Below are positions 8,730-17,180 of a stretch of DNA of 64,000 nt, in pieces. The position numbers were made by a program, and so were the translations under genes. The stretch is from Nitrospirales bacterium (GTDB lineage Bacteria > Nitrospirota > Nitrospiria > Nitrospirales > UBA8639), in NCBI GenBank assembly GCA_021604005.1, contig BQIV01000001.1, forward strand, positions 124,001-188,000, written 5' to 3'. The first letter of the stretch is position 1, and the number at the start of each line of letters is the position of its first letter. Under the pieces are notes generated by a model. The model saw only the letters and a program-made list of their open reading frames with translations. It was not told the DNA's origin and ran no database searches.

Positions 8730-9358
8730 TGAAAATGAAGGAAAGTATGAACGTTCAGTGGTTCATGAAACTACTGGGTGCGCTGGGGGTGAGTGCCATG
8801 ATCGGAATCTTGTTCACCGGCTGTGGGGGAGATCCCTATCTGAAAGACAAGTACACGCACATCTTGGAGGAAAAAAATATGCTTGTGGAAGAACGGTTTC
8901 CCCTGCATCAAGAAGTCAATGCATTACGGACCGGATATTTCGAGCTGGGGAAGGATTTCGCGGAAACGCGATCCGCCATGTCTCAGATGGAGCGGCAACT
9001 TCAAGAAACCGATGGTCGGATGCAAACCGTGTTGAGCACCATTGAGGATCGTAGCGCGGAAGAGGAAAATGCCAAGAAGATGATGACGGAGGTGACGAAT
9101 CGCGTTGAGCAACTCGAACAACGACTTGGTGTGCTTATCAAGTCCACGGATGACATTCTTCGGGTTGTGCGAGGACATCGAGAAGGTCCGAGCGAGGTGA
9201 AAGGGATTGGGAAGAAGCAACCACTCTCTTCGATTCACACTCAATCATCATCGTCAAAGAAGAGTAAAAAAGAATCGTCTGTTGGAAAATCGGGACCAGA
9301 AAAGACGGAGAAGAGTCTTGAGCAATCCAAACAATCAGCATCGGATCAGAACTCCTAA
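8729..9358 (+). CDS. Coiled-coil lipoprotein of conjugative region
   Basis: The start ATG 8729 overlaps the previous stop (TGATG) and follows aaggagg by six bases. The protein has a signal peptide with lipobox F-T-G-C near residue 32. A long heptad-rich coiled coil follows (about 45-150, with L-E-E-K-N-M-L-V-E-E and V-E-Q-L-E-Q-R-L), then a Ser/Lys-rich, probably disordered tail. It would be anchored to the outer or inner membrane and span part of the periplasm. Such lipoproteins accompany type IV secretion apparatus, but I see no named family. Confidence 0.7.
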   Translation: MKMKESMNVQWFMKLLGALGVSAMIGILFTGCGGDPYLKDKYTHILEEKNMLVEERFPLHQEVNALRTGYFELGKDFAETRSAMSQMERQLQETDGRMQTVLSTIEDRSAEEENAKKMMTEVTNRVEQLEQRLGVLIKSTDDILRVVRGHREGPSEVKGIGKKQPLSSIHTQSSSSKKSKKESSVGKSGPEKTEKSLEQSKQSASDQNS

Positions 9359-9373
9359 CAGAATACACAGCTC

Positions 9374-9790
9374 ATGATTCCTCTCCTCACCATTGATCAC
9401 GTGCCTGGTCGACAGATCGAGATTGTCGGGTCTGGTCTCATTGTCGAACATCAGACGTTTGGGTTAAACGTGGTCAGAGACTTCTTGGCGGGCTTGACTG
9501 ACTTTTTTGGTGGGCAGGCTGGATCCTATGACTCCCTCACGCTCTCGAAAGTGCAGGCGATGATTGACACGATCATGCGTCGCGCGATGCACGAAGGAGC
9601 AGAGGCAGTGATCGGGATTCAAGCGACGGTGCGTCCCTTTCCGGCGAAGCGGATGTCCATGGTGCAAGTGACGTTCACGGGGACCATGGTCCGCTATAGC
9701 GATACTAACTCGTATTCCAACAGGAAGCTTGAACACGATGGTCGCCTGGCGCCAACTTCTGCTTCTCCTCATGATGCTCCTGTGCTCTGA
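9374..9790 (+). CDS. YbjQ/UPF0145-type protein
   Basis: A 138-residue protein whose first 110 residues match the YbjQ family (PF01906), a small pentamer-forming fold often labelled heavy-metal-binding but of unproven function. Conserved elements are the short N-terminal strand, G-L-x-V near residue 21, a segment with G-S-Y and R-A-M-H-E-G-A-E-A-V-I-G-I. The C-terminal 25 residues (rich in S, N, P and H) are not part of the family and overlap the start of traN by about 50 bases. The gene lies in the conjugation operon. Confidence 0.75.
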   Translation: MIPLLTIDHVPGRQIEIVGSGLIVEHQTFGLNVVRDFLAGLTDFFGGQAGSYDSLTLSKVQAMIDTIMRRAMHEGAEAVIGIQATVRPFPAKRMSMVQVTFTGTMVRYSDTNSYSNRKLEHDGRLAPTSASPHDAPVL

Positions 9791-11006
9791 GGCGGCCGTC
9801 TTTGGCGCGTGTGAGGGGCTGACGGGAAAACCCGCGGCACAGTGCCTTCTCGGAAACATCGAGAGCGAAGGTCATCTCTCGCCAGAGGCGTTTGGTGGCA
9901 ATCAATCGTTGGTTCCACAGTACCAAGGGACGCCTGGCTGTGCGGAAGGGGGCTGCTCCGGCATCGAGGTACCTGGAGAAAGCGGCCCTGAGCTCGAAGA
10001 GCAAGGGCGATCGCAATTAGGCGGTGATGAGCAAGCGCAGCAGGTGCTGGAGATGCAACGTAATCAGTCAAATGTCGATGTGACGAACACGCCGCCGATT
10101 GTCACTGCCGGAGAGGTCGCCCGTAATACCTCCTTTCCTCCGCAGACAGTCGAAACGTGTACCAATATCGAAATCTGTTTGGAACAGAAGAAGCTCCCGC
10201 GCACCTTTACGTGTGTCGACTGTACACCGTTTGTGGACCTGGGCTGTACGGAGACAGGACCAACCTGTGTGACAGAAGTTAATGGGGTGTGTACGCAAAT
10301 GGCGACAGCGATTGCCTGTCCACTGGATCCAGCGTGCACGCGCATGGGGGTGGTGAAACAATGCATGAGCTGCGGGACCCCGGGAAGTCTGGTGCCATTT
10401 TGTACGGATCTCTCCACTCCACCGAATGAGCATTTCAATGAGCATGCGACGTACCTTGAAGTCGTAGAACAAGCCAAAGAAGATTGGGATCCAAATACGC
10501 TAGTCCTGTTTCAGGGGGAGAAGTTGGGGTGTAAGCAGAGTCTGATTATTAAACCGATCGTCGATTGTTGCGATGAGGATCCGTCGAAACTGTTTGGGTC
10601 GTGCTCAAACGAAGAGATACGCTTGGCCGCGAACAAGCAAGCGGGGCTCGTGCATTTTGTGGGTACGCATTGCACCGATGAGTTGGATTTTGGCTTTGGG
10701 TCGATTTGTTTGGAGGAGGAGCAGGTGTTCTGCTCGTTCAAGAGTAAACTCACGCGCATTATTCATGAACAAGGACGGCCTCAAGTCGGTCGCGGGTGGG
10801 GGAGTGGGGAAAATCCCGATTGCAGTGGGTTTCACATCACCCAGTTTCGCCAGTTGGACTTTGCGCTTATGGATCTATCGGAATGGTATCCCGATATCGA
10901 ATATGCCCTGAATGTGGAGCAAACCATCGCCAACAGCCAGACGAACCTCTGTCTCGCCCTGGGGACGTGCGGTCCAGGAACTGAGTCAGGTGGAGATGGG
11001 GGATGA
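9738..11006 (+). CDS. traN: TraN-type mating-pair stabilisation protein
   Basis: TraN is an outer-membrane or periplasmic protein that stabilises contact between donor and recipient during conjugation. The product has a signal peptide and 27 cysteines in about 420 residues. The C-terminal signature of the family is clear: D-C-C-D, F-V-G-T-H-C, a C-F-S-like segment before S-K-L-T-R-I-I, E-Q-G-R-P-Q-V-G-R-G-W-G, N-P-D-C-S-G-F and M-D-L-S-E-W-Y. It is shorter than F-plasmid TraN (about 600 residues) and similar to ICE versions. ATG 9738 was chosen; a TTG at 9729 is also possible. The stop overlaps the next gene by four bases. Confidence 0.9.
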   Translation: MVAWRQLLLLLMMLLCSEAAVFGACEGLTGKPAAQCLLGNIESEGHLSPEAFGGNQSLVPQYQGTPGCAEGGCSGIEVPGESGPELEEQGRSQLGGDEQAQQVLEMQRNQSNVDVTNTPPIVTAGEVARNTSFPPQTVETCTNIEICLEQKKLPRTFTCVDCTPFVDLGCTETGPTCVTEVNGVCTQMATAIACPLDPACTRMGVVKQCMSCGTPGSLVPFCTDLSTPPNEHFNEHATYLEVVEQAKEDWDPNTLVLFQGEKLGCKQSLIIKPIVDCCDEDPSKLFGSCSNEEIRLAANKQAGLVHFVGTHCTDELDFGFGSICLEEEQVFCSFKSKLTRIIHEQGRPQVGRGWGSGENPDCSGFHITQFRQLDFALMDLSEWYPDIEYALNVEQTIANSQTNLCLALGTCGPGTESGGDGG

Positions 11007-11563
11007 CTATCAATCGATCGTCCATCTTGGCGATTCTGGTTGTCTTGTTTGGCAGTCCATTCGTCATGGCCGACGACTCGGTCACCGAGACAGCCTCAGT
11101 CTTGTCTCTTCCGGATTCTTGGCAAGCCTTTGTACCCTGCTTGAAACAAGCGGCCAAGCAATATGGGTTACCCGCGGTGTTGGTGGCGGCGGTGATTGAT
11201 GTGGAAAGCGGCGGGAATCCTCTAGCCATCGGGGTCAATACAAAAACGATCACGGCTCCCACGCCCAAGACGAAAGAAGAGGCCGTCATACATGCGGTCG
11301 AACTGTGGCAACGCGGAGTGAATTTTGACGTGGGCTTGGGACAGATCAATCGACAGAATATCAAAGAGCACCGGATTGATCTGGAAGGACTCTTCGATCC
11401 GTGCGTCAATGTGCAGTGGGTGAGTTACTTCTTGTACGACCGGTTTCAGAAGTATGGTCTCAAATGGACGGCGGTCGAGCGCTACAACGGGGTGAACCCC
11501 GAGTATTCCTGGAAGGTTTACGATGCCTTACAACGGATGCGACGGATGAGGGAATTCAAATGA
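11003..11563 (+). CDS. Lytic transglycosylase of the conjugation apparatus
   Basis: A 186-residue exported protein with a lysozyme-like SLT fold. After the signal peptide comes A-A-V-I-D-V-E-S-G-G-N-P, in which Glu is the catalytic acid, then G-L-G-Q-I-N, a segment with D-P-C-V-N-V, and A-V-E-R-Y-N-G. These are the ordered motifs of family-1 transglycosylases such as VirB1. It would open peptidoglycan locally for assembly of the mating channel. The ATGA overlap with traN upstream and with the next gene downstream indicates coupled translation. Confidence 0.9.
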   Translation: MTINRSSILAILVVLFGSPFVMADDSVTETASVLSLPDSWQAFVPCLKQAAKQYGLPAVLVAAVIDVESGGNPLAIGVNTKTITAPTPKTKEEAVIHAVELWQRGVNFDVGLGQINRQNIKEHRIDLEGLFDPCVNVQWVSYFLYDRFQKYGLKWTAVERYNGVNPEYSWKVYDALQRMRRMREFK

Positions 11564-11925
11564 AAGCGATTCACATGTGGCACTGGGTATTGATGGTAAT
11601 GCTGAGTCTCAGTCTGCCCCAATGTTCCCAACAGCCTGGCCCCCCTGGCTTTCCGCTCAATTCAGAAAGCCTGCTCACCATCGCCGATTCTGTCGATCCC
11701 GAACTTGTGCGCACCGTGGCGCATCAGTACATCAACTTGCAAGCCCGCGTGATGAAACTCAAGGTGGATGTGGCCATCGATATGTGGAGCAAACTGTCGC
11801 CCGACCAGAAGCGTTCGGTCATGAAGGGGCTCGTCAAAGGATTTCATCTGGCCACAGATCAACTTCAACAGGCAGCACCTGCGTTGCAAGAGTTGATCGC
11901 CACGGAACCGCTTCCGTCATCGTAA
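11560..11925 (+). CDS. Putative lipoprotein of conjugative region
   Basis: 121 residues starting at an ATG that overlaps the stop of the transglycosylase gene (ATGA). It has an N-terminal hydrophobic helix and a lipobox-like L-P-Q-C near residue 22, followed by a mainly helical domain (I-A-D-S-V-D-P-E-L-V-R-T-V, D-M-W-S-K-L-S-P-D-Q-K). I do not recognise the family. The compact operon position suggests a periplasmic accessory of the transfer machine. Confidence 0.65.
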   Translation: MKAIHMWHWVLMVMLSLSLPQCSQQPGPPGFPLNSESLLTIADSVDPELVRTVAHQYINLQARVMKLKVDVAIDMWSKLSPDQKRSVMKGLVKGFHLATDQLQQAAPALQELIATEPLPSS

Positions 11926-11942
11926 CGGCAATCGCTTATCTT

Positions 11943-12359
11943 ATGGTTGTGCACTATCGCGTCGTCTTACACGTTCGTCCTGGGCAGGAAGCTCGGCTGA
12001 GCACCTTGTTGCGAGAGTGTGGAGCCGTGCGTGTGGAAAGCCCGATCTCCGGCTATCTCGTGGGGTATGGTCCCGCGGAGTTGGGTCGGGTCCTGCGTGA
12101 CCGGCGGCCAGATGTGAAAGTCTTTGAAGACGTGTCTATAGAGTGTGAGACAGTAAACCATCAACGCGCACCCCTCGTGCCAGGTCAATTGGTGCTGGTC
12201 GCGATGCCCCAAGGGTGGACGATGACGGGACTGCTCGAGAACGTCCGGGATGGCCGTGCAGAGGTGCTCATGGTGATGTTTGAACAACCGCAACGGGTAA
12301 GTGTCCCAGTGGAAGCTGTGCAAACGAAAGAGTTACCTGAGCCATGGTGCGACTCGTGA
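11943..12359 (+). CDS. NusG-like protein (NGN-KOW) of a conjugative element
   Basis: 138 residues. The N-terminal half resembles the NGN domain (V-V-L-H-V-R-P-G-Q-E-A-R-L, V-E-S-P-I-S-G-Y-L-V-G-Y). The C-terminal half, beginning V-P-G-Q-L-V-L-V, resembles a KOW domain with alternating strands ending F-E-Q-P-Q-R-V-S-V-P-V-E-A-V. NusG paralogues such as RfaH, and ActX of conjugative plasmids, promote transcription of long operons. There is no clear ribosome site, and the start ATG 11943 follows the previous stop by 18 bases. It overlaps the HD-protein gene by 16 bases. The family call rests on fold pattern and is moderate; the NusA-like gene in the same operon supports it. Confidence 0.55.
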   Translation: MVVHYRVVLHVRPGQEARLSTLLRECGAVRVESPISGYLVGYGPAELGRVLRDRRPDVKVFEDVSIECETVNHQRAPLVPGQLVLVAMPQGWTMTGLLENVRDGRAEVLMVMFEQPQRVSVPVEAVQTKELPEPWCDS

Positions 12360-13663
12360 GTAACATATGGTTATTTCTGAGACGGCGTTACAGACGGATT
12401 GTGGGGTTCTCGCATAAACCCTTTGAGATTGCTCTGAAGGATCTGGCTGAAAACCTCTGGTTGAAACACAATCGGACCATGAAGGCCCCCACACCGTCGA
12501 TCGCCGTGCAGGAACTTGACGTGTCGCAACCTGTGCCGTCTTCCGTGATGATGAAACCCGAGACACAACAATTGGAACTGCTCCCGACTCCTTCCTCTAT
12601 TGAGTCTTCTTCTCCTCCGACTGAATCAGAATCCGTTGTCCGATCGATCAGTGCGGAATCGTCCTTCATCCGTGATTTTGTCACACCCTATGAGGCAATC
12701 CTCCAGCAGCAGGGCGTGAACGACGTGCTCGCACGCATGATTCAGATGTTGGAGGAACATGGTTCGTGTCCGTCGATTGTCTTAGAAGGCGTGGAGCACG
12801 ACGAAGAAGCGCGAGAACTCGCTGTGTTACGGAGGACGCTGGGGAAGATTACCCTAAAGGATCACACGCATCGCGTGACGACCCTGGCCATTGAGGGATT
12901 GAAATCCACGTATCGAGATTGGGAACCGTTGCTTCCGAAACTGCTCGTGGTGGCCTTGGGCCACGATCTTGGAAAAATTCCCGCGTTTCGGCAAGCCTCG
13001 CTCTATACGTTGGCCGATCATCCGACCATCAGCGCGATGAAGCTTCGCGAGTTGATCAAGAAAGAAAACGAGCCGTTCTGGTGGGAGGAGGCTTTGAGTG
13101 TGGTGAAAGGGCATCATCGAAAGACCACGCAACCCTTCGCGGCGGTGTTACGCCAGGCCGACACCAAAGCGCGAGAACTCGAAGTCGTGCGCGTGACGAA
13201 AAACCTCACGTTAAAACCCTGGGAGTCCTGGTTTGAGGTACAGGGCATCCTCGATCGACTGAAAGACCGGATCAATATCATGCAACGGAATCGCGCGTGC
13301 GATGCGTTTACGCTCAAGAGTGTGGTGTACTGCCAACCAGACGCGGTTTTCCGAGCCCTCCAAGACTATGCAAAAGCGGAGCAGGTCATTGATCTGACGC
13401 TCATTCGGAGTAGTGACCGGGAGATGGTCCTTCGGCGGGTCGTTGGAGCCTTCCGGCAGGATGGCATGCTCGCCGATGACATTGGCGAAGGGTTTTATGG
13501 GCGGCAGTATCGGGTGGTCACGAGTCAGGCGAAACGCCGAGGGAATGTACGGCAGTATTTGATTCCCATTAATCTTGAAGTGTTTGGTGAACAGGCCTCG
13601 GCCTTTGAACAGCGAAAAGAAGGATGGGTGCAGCTCATTACCGCCGTGGAGCGTGGAGGCTAG
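12344..13663 (+). CDS. HD-domain protein, possibly related to MobH/TraI_2 relaxases
   Basis: A 439-residue protein. The first 100 residues are a basic, Pro/Ser/Thr-rich leader. The middle is an HD phosphohydrolase fold: H174-x-H176-R, then L-G-H207-D208-L-G-K, D-H-P-T-I-S and K-G-H-H for metal binding. A C-terminal region of about 150 residues resembles a winged domain (G-V-V-G-A-F-R-Q-D-G-M-L-like, G-R-Q-Y-R-V-V). Relaxases of the MobH group carry an HD domain with such flanks, and one is expected in an ICE of this kind, but nicking activity is not provable from the sequence. An alternative is a nucleotide phosphohydrolase. Confidence 0.65.
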   Translation: MVRLVSNIWLFLRRRYRRIVGFSHKPFEIALKDLAENLWLKHNRTMKAPTPSIAVQELDVSQPVPSSVMMKPETQQLELLPTPSSIESSSPPTESESVVRSISAESSFIRDFVTPYEAILQQQGVNDVLARMIQMLEEHGSCPSIVLEGVEHDEEARELAVLRRTLGKITLKDHTHRVTTLAIEGLKSTYRDWEPLLPKLLVVALGHDLGKIPAFRQASLYTLADHPTISAMKLRELIKKENEPFWWEEALSVVKGHHRKTTQPFAAVLRQADTKARELEVVRVTKNLTLKPWESWFEVQGILDRLKDRINIMQRNRACDAFTLKSVVYCQPDAVFRALQDYAKAEQVIDLTLIRSSDREMVLRRVVGAFRQDGMLADDIGEGFYGRQYRVVTSQAKRRGNVRQYLIPINLEVFGEQASAFEQRKEGWVQLITAVERGG

Positions 13664-13664
13664 G

Positions 13665-13937
13665 ATGACGAAGGAAGAGGGGAGGACCGTGCTTGACCAA
13701 GTGGTTGAGATAGTCAATGCCTTGTTGAATTGGACGCCTCTGGAATATGAGGCGTGGTGGCATGGTTTGTTTGACACCATCTTCGACGGCAATATGGCGC
13801 GTTTCTTAGCATCATTGTTTTTGGTGATGGCCTTTTGGTTTGGTACCTACAAGCAACGCTTGGGCTTGGGTGTTGTCTGTTTTCTGTGCGCATTTTTGGT
13901 GGCCTATTTACGCACACTCCAATTATTGACGGGATAA
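13665..13937 (+). CDS. Small membrane protein of conjugative region
   Basis: Ninety residues from ATG 13665, preceded by ggagg at a good distance and by the stop of the HD gene. An amphipathic N-terminus with several Trp residues is followed by two membrane helices (F-L-A-S-L-F-L-V-M-A-F-W and C-F-L-C-A-F-L-V-A-Y). No family is recognised. The next membrane protein starts six bases after its stop, so the two probably act together, as small subunits of a secretion channel would. Confidence 0.7.
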   Translation: MTKEEGRTVLDQVVEIVNALLNWTPLEYEAWWHGLFDTIFDGNMARFLASLFLVMAFWFGTYKQRLGLGVVCFLCAFLVAYLRTLQLLTG

Positions 13938-13943
13938 ACGACG

Positions 13944-14693
13944 ATGTCGCGTGGGGGAGGCGGGAGTGGTCCGGGTCCGGTACTTATGGGCGGCAGTAGC
14001 AGTGTCTCCCGACCGTTGGGGTTGCTGGATGCGATTTCCAAGATCCAAATGTTTGCCGCGGTCGAAAAACTCGGGAAGCAGATTCCTCTCGAATATCTTC
14101 TCTTCAAAGATCGCGTGGGCTTCTGGGAAGTCGGAGCCCGCGGCGTGATTCTGGATTTTTTTATTATGGCCATTTTTACCCCGTTGAGTATGGCCACGTT
14201 TCAAGAGGTCCTGCCGATTTTTGGATCAAATGATTTTTCATCGTTTGATCGGGGCTTTGCATTTTTGTTAGCCGGCAGTTTTGCCCTGGCGTACAACATG
14301 CTGATCGCTGTGAATCTCTCGGCCTGCTACTTTGGTCGGGTCCCGACGATGGCTATTCGCTATTTGTACTCCGGGCTGCTGTCGGCCAATGTCGTCAAGT
14401 GTATTTTGCTCTTTGTCTGGTTTCATATGTTGCGTGATTGGATCGCGCCCGAGCGGGTCGCGGGATTTTTTACGCGGAATTGGACGGTGCTGGGGAATGT
14501 GATGACACCCGAAGGGGCGACATGGATTCAATACTGGCTGCAACAATTTCGGGGGGTGTTGTGGCCGTCGGCGTACTTTGTGGTTGGCAGTACAGCCTTC
14601 TGCTTGCTGATCCCCGCGATTGCATTCTGGCTTGGCAAGCGCGATGCGCTCAAAGAATATGAGCGGAATCTACGGTATGACGTGATCACGTGA
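13944..14693 (+). CDS. Polytopic membrane protein of conjugative region
   Basis: 249 residues with a Gly/Ser-rich N-terminus (G-G-G-G-S-G-P-G-P) and about five hydrophobic helices, spaced by a segment with aromatic and charged residues (about 160-200). I do not recognise the family; the context suggests an inner-membrane conjugation protein. It is the last plus-strand gene of the transfer block. After it come about 130 bases without a gene and the convergent integrase. Its reading frame shows no damage. Confidence 0.65.
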   Translation: MSRGGGGSGPGPVLMGGSSSVSRPLGLLDAISKIQMFAAVEKLGKQIPLEYLLFKDRVGFWEVGARGVILDFFIMAIFTPLSMATFQEVLPIFGSNDFSSFDRGFAFLLAGSFALAYNMLIAVNLSACYFGRVPTMAIRYLYSGLLSANVVKCILLFVWFHMLRDWIAPERVAGFFTRNWTVLGNVMTPEGATWIQYWLQQFRGVLWPSAYFVVGSTAFCLLIPAIAFWLGKRDALKEYERNLRYDVIT

Positions 14694-14823
14694 TAGTCTT
14701 TCTCCTGTGCTTGTCCTTCATTGTGCGAAGTATCAAACTTCTTCTTGACAAATAAGCCGGAAACTTTACGATAGGTCCTGCGCAAGGTGGAACAGCGAGA
14801 ACACGCGTATGGGTTGGGCCCCA

Positions 14824-15420
14824 TTAGATCAAGTTCACGACTTTGCGTTTCGCGACCTCATCGCCATCGATATAGCGTTGGGTGGTGGCGAGATTGGAGT
14901 GACCGGCAAGCTGTTGGACATCGCGAAGACTGCCACCAGCCTCTGAGATTTTCCGGGCGGCTCGCGTGATGAAGGTTCTTCGACCTGAATGGCTACTGCA
15001 GCCGTCAAACCCAAGATGGCGATAGATCTGCCAGAACCAATTGACAATACTGGGAGCGGTCATCGGACCTTTGTGAGTTGAACGAATAACAGGATCATAC
15101 GGTAGAACGTGTTCCTGATACTTGAGAGCGAGTAGTTTCAGTCTCAAGTCAGGATGAAGTGGAATGCTCCGGCCACTATTGCCATTGCTAGCAGAATTGG
15201 GAAGCGTCATGGTGTCAAGCAAATGCCCTTGGCTGTCTATCAACATCGACCATCGCAACGCGGAAATTTCTTTCGCTCGGAGGCCGGCTTTGTATGACAA
15301 CAAGATCATTACAGTATTCCGCAAGGGTGTTTTGGTGTGGTGTGCGATATAAGTAAGGAGTTCTTGGACTTGTGTTTCAGACAAAACTTTAGCTTGTTTC
15401 CCGAGCATGATACGACACAA
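14824..15420 (-). CDS. Tyrosine recombinase/integrase
   Basis: A 198-residue catalytic domain. The conserved residues are all present: Arg in K-A-G-L-R-A-K-E-I near residue 50, H-S-G-R-R near 143, His in L-A-G-H-S-N near 170 and the nucleophile in Q-R-Y-I-D near 183. The usual N-terminal arm-binding and SAM-like DNA-binding domains are missing, so it is either a small stand-alone recombinase of the XerD type or a 5'-truncated integrase. It faces the conjugative fragment and is the likely right boundary. The intact active site argues that truncation, if any, is recent. Confidence 0.88.
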   Translation of the reverse strand: MCRIMLGKQAKVLSETQVQELLTYIAHHTKTPLRNTVMILLSYKAGLRAKEISALRWSMLIDSQGHLLDTMTLPNSASNGNSGRSIPLHPDLRLKLLALKYQEHVLPYDPVIRSTHKGPMTAPSIVNWFWQIYRHLGFDGCSSHSGRRTFITRAARKISEAGGSLRDVQQLAGHSNLATTQRYIDGDEVAKRKVVNLI

Positions 15421-15929
15421 TCTGTTAAGGAAGACAACACGAATGGATAGCCTTCTGTGAAAAATACAACCCCAAGCGGGGTAGGCGACGGAGAATTAGG
15501 TATGGAAACCCTTGTTAACGATTGGGATGACAGAGATATTGACAAACAGGCCAGGGTTGGAGTGTTTACCTCTCTCAAAGTTGAGTGGCAGAGAAGAAGT
15601 TGAAGTTATTCGCTGTTTTTGTTCTCATTGGTGGATTCAAGGGAACAGGAAAGCTACATGGTTATGAGAAAAGAGCCAAAACCTCATATTGGAGAACTGA
15701 TAGATACATCTGCCTGAACAAACCGTTCACTCCCAAAATGTTCTGATCCAACTGCGACGAAGAGAATTGTAAAACCCGTAAATCTTTAAGATGTTTTGGA
15801 ATGACTGGTAACGCCTGAAGCTGACAGCAATATATATTGATACCGCAGTTACTAAATCCAATTGTCAGCCATGAAGATAATCGTTAGGAAAAGGAAGTAT
15901 TGCTCCGTATATATGAGCTGATCCCTGAT
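15421..15929. other. Non-coding stretch beside the integrase
   Basis: No gene longer than a few dozen codons was found on either strand. The base composition is more AT-rich than the neighbouring genes. This is where an attachment site of the element would be expected, but I could not identify a repeat matching the left junction near 6750. Confidence 0.4.
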
Positions 15930-16256
15930 TTATAAACCTCGAGGTCCCCAAAGAATGAGAGCAGCTCCTGTCAAACAAATACCAGCACCTATAGTATCCC
16001 ATCGATCAGGGAGAATGCCTTCGACAGCCCAGAGCCACAGGAGGGACGCGGCAATGTACACTCCGCCATAAGCCGCAAACGCCCGTCCTGCAAAGACCGC
16101 TTCGGATCGGGTTAATAACACCCCAAAGATGAGAAGACTCGCCGTGCCCACTACTCCCCACCAAGCAGACCGATCTAACCGAAGCCACATCCAGAATGCA
16201 AAACATCCACCGATTTCCGCTATCGCGGCTCCTATGTATAAACCAACAGTGTTCAT
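15930..16256 (-). CDS. ynfA: YnfA/UPF0060 family membrane protein
   Basis: 108 residues with four hydrophobic helices and the typical family sequence: [10 protein letters not shown] near the start, [12 protein letters not shown] in the centre and a C-terminal G-A-x-L-I-L-W-G-P-R. YnfA proteins are small-multidrug-resistance-like inner-membrane proteins whose substrates are poorly known; they frequently accompany mercury or other metal genes. Its start overlaps the stop of merR by four bases (ATGA), so both are transcribed leftward together. Confidence 0.9.
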   Translation of the reverse strand: MNTVGLYIGAAIAEIGGCFAFWMWLRLDRSAWWGVVGTASLLIFGVLLTRSEAVFAGRAFAAYGGVYIAASLLWLWAVEGILPDRWDTIGAGICLTGAALILWGPRGL

Positions 16257-16654
16257 TGGCGTTTCTCCTCAAAGAGTGCATCAATAATTGGACAGTCGGG
16301 AACTGACCCGCCTTCGCATTGAGAGGAAATGTCACGAAGTGTTTTTTGAAGTCTTCGCAAGTCTGAGAGTTTCTTTTTGATGTCTTCAAGATGCCGTTCC
16401 GTCACGGCTTTGACCTCACGACATGTGTAGCGTTTTCCGTCAACCAGTCTTAACAGGGTACGAACTTCATCAAGGGAAAATCCCAGTTCCCGGCTACGCC
16501 GCACGAATACCAACCGTTTTATGTGTTCCCGTTCATATAGCCGGTGGCCCCCTTCCGTGCGTGGGGGTTTTAACAAGATCCCAATCCGCTCGTAATACCG
16601 GATCGTCTCAATATTACAGCCCGTCTGTTTGGACAGTCCCCCTATAGTGACCAT
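16253..16654 (-). CDS. merR: MerR, Hg(II)-responsive regulator
   Basis: 133 residues. The N-terminal winged helix has [22 protein letters not shown]-type recognition, followed by a long dimer helix. Three cysteines sit where mercury-sensing MerR proteins bind Hg(II): one in Y-T-C-R-E-V and two in S-S-Q-C...D-C-P-I-I-D. MerR bends and untwists promoters with 19-20-base spacers. Such a promoter lies just upstream in the divergent region, facing merT. ATG 16654 was chosen over an in-frame TTG at 16669. Its partner on the minus strand is ynfA. Confidence 0.9.
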   Translation of the reverse strand: MVTIGGLSKQTGCNIETIRYYERIGILLKPPRTEGGHRLYEREHIKRLVFVRRSRELGFSLDEVRTLLRLVDGKRYTCREVKAVTERHLEDIKKKLSDLRRLQKTLRDISSQCEGGSVPDCPIIDALFEEKRQ

Positions 16655-16678
16655 TTTGCCTTCCCCCAAAAAAACCTC

Positions 16679-16709
16679 TTGAATCTGTAGTTGCTACAGG
16701 GTTTATCAT
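16679..16709 (+). promoter_or_regulatory. MerR-type promoter/operator for the plus-strand mer genes
   Basis: A -35 box TTGAAT (16679-16684) and a -10 box TATCAT (16704-16709) are separated by exactly 19 bases, longer than the usual 17. The spacer contains a perfect inverted repeat CTGTAG-ttg-CTACAG (16685-16699). This is the layout of promoters activated by MerR-family proteins. It lies between the divergent merR and the gene at 16750 and probably controls both directions. Confidence 0.8.
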
Positions 16710-16749
16710 AGGGTAGATACTTGAAGAAATCTAGACTGTAGGACAGGCA

Positions 16750-17133
16750 ATGCCAAGCAGCGAATGTTGTGAGTCGAATGATTGGGTAAGTGATTCCCGC
16801 ACCTATGCCGTCGTATGGGGATTGCCTGGAGTTATTCTAATCGTTGGAATTTTTTTGGACCCATTCACGAGAACGGTAATGTGGACTGGAGCTCTTCTTT
16901 GGAAAGGTGTGGCGTGCGTGGCAAATGCCGCACGGTGTGGACGGACTCATTGTTATTTTACGGGACCGTATTTCCTCCTGCTGGCAGTCGGGACGGTGCT
17001 GCACGGATTCCGAATCGTAGGCCTTGGTTCGAATGGTTGGATTTGGTTAGGCCTTGCGATAATTGCGGGTGGAGGTTTCTTGTGGTTTTTCACGGAAAGA
17101 GCTTGGGGAAAGTTTCTACCTGCCAAGAGTTGA
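16750..17133 (+). CDS. Small membrane protein of mer locus with Cys/His signature
   Basis: 127 residues, first gene after the MerR-type promoter. The N-terminus has a C-C pair (S-S-E-C-C-E-S), then about four hydrophobic helices. Between helices 2 and 3 lies a striking motif C-x-x-N-A-x-R-C-G-R-x-H-C, which could bind a thiophilic metal at the membrane surface. I recall unnamed proteins with this motif near mercury genes but know of no assigned function. Position and promoter make mercury uptake or handling the best guess. Confidence 0.7.
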   Translation: MPSSECCESNDWVSDSRTYAVVWGLPGVILIVGIFLDPFTRTVMWTGALLWKGVACVANAARCGRTHCYFTGPYFLLLAVGTVLHGFRIVGLGSNGWIWLGLAIIAGGGFLWFFTERAWGKFLPAKS

Positions 17134-17180
17134 CCTGAGAATTTAATATCGAGCCGATATGCTGAAGATGAGAGGAGACT

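Larger units (their letters stand above)
6750..15420. mobile_element. Fragment of an integrative conjugative element
   Basis: The block starts where TolC homology breaks off and ends with a tyrosine recombinase gene facing inward. Inside are a TraN-type mating-pair protein, a lytic transglycosylase, an HD-domain protein, lipoproteins and membrane proteins in one mostly overlapping plus-strand series. Conjugative ATPases (VirB4, VirD4) and other pilus genes are absent, so this is part of an element or a remnant. I could not identify att repeats, so both boundaries are approximate. Confidence 0.55.

Noticed and set aside
10064-10477. Overlapping minus-strand frames opposite traN
   Set aside because: They are shadows of a Cys-rich gene with firm family motifs.
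11577-12359. A single 260-codon gene spanning the lipoprotein and the NusG-like region
   Set aside because: Its first 120 codons are the out-of-frame reading of the 11560-11925 gene. Only the part from ATG 11943 looks like a protein.
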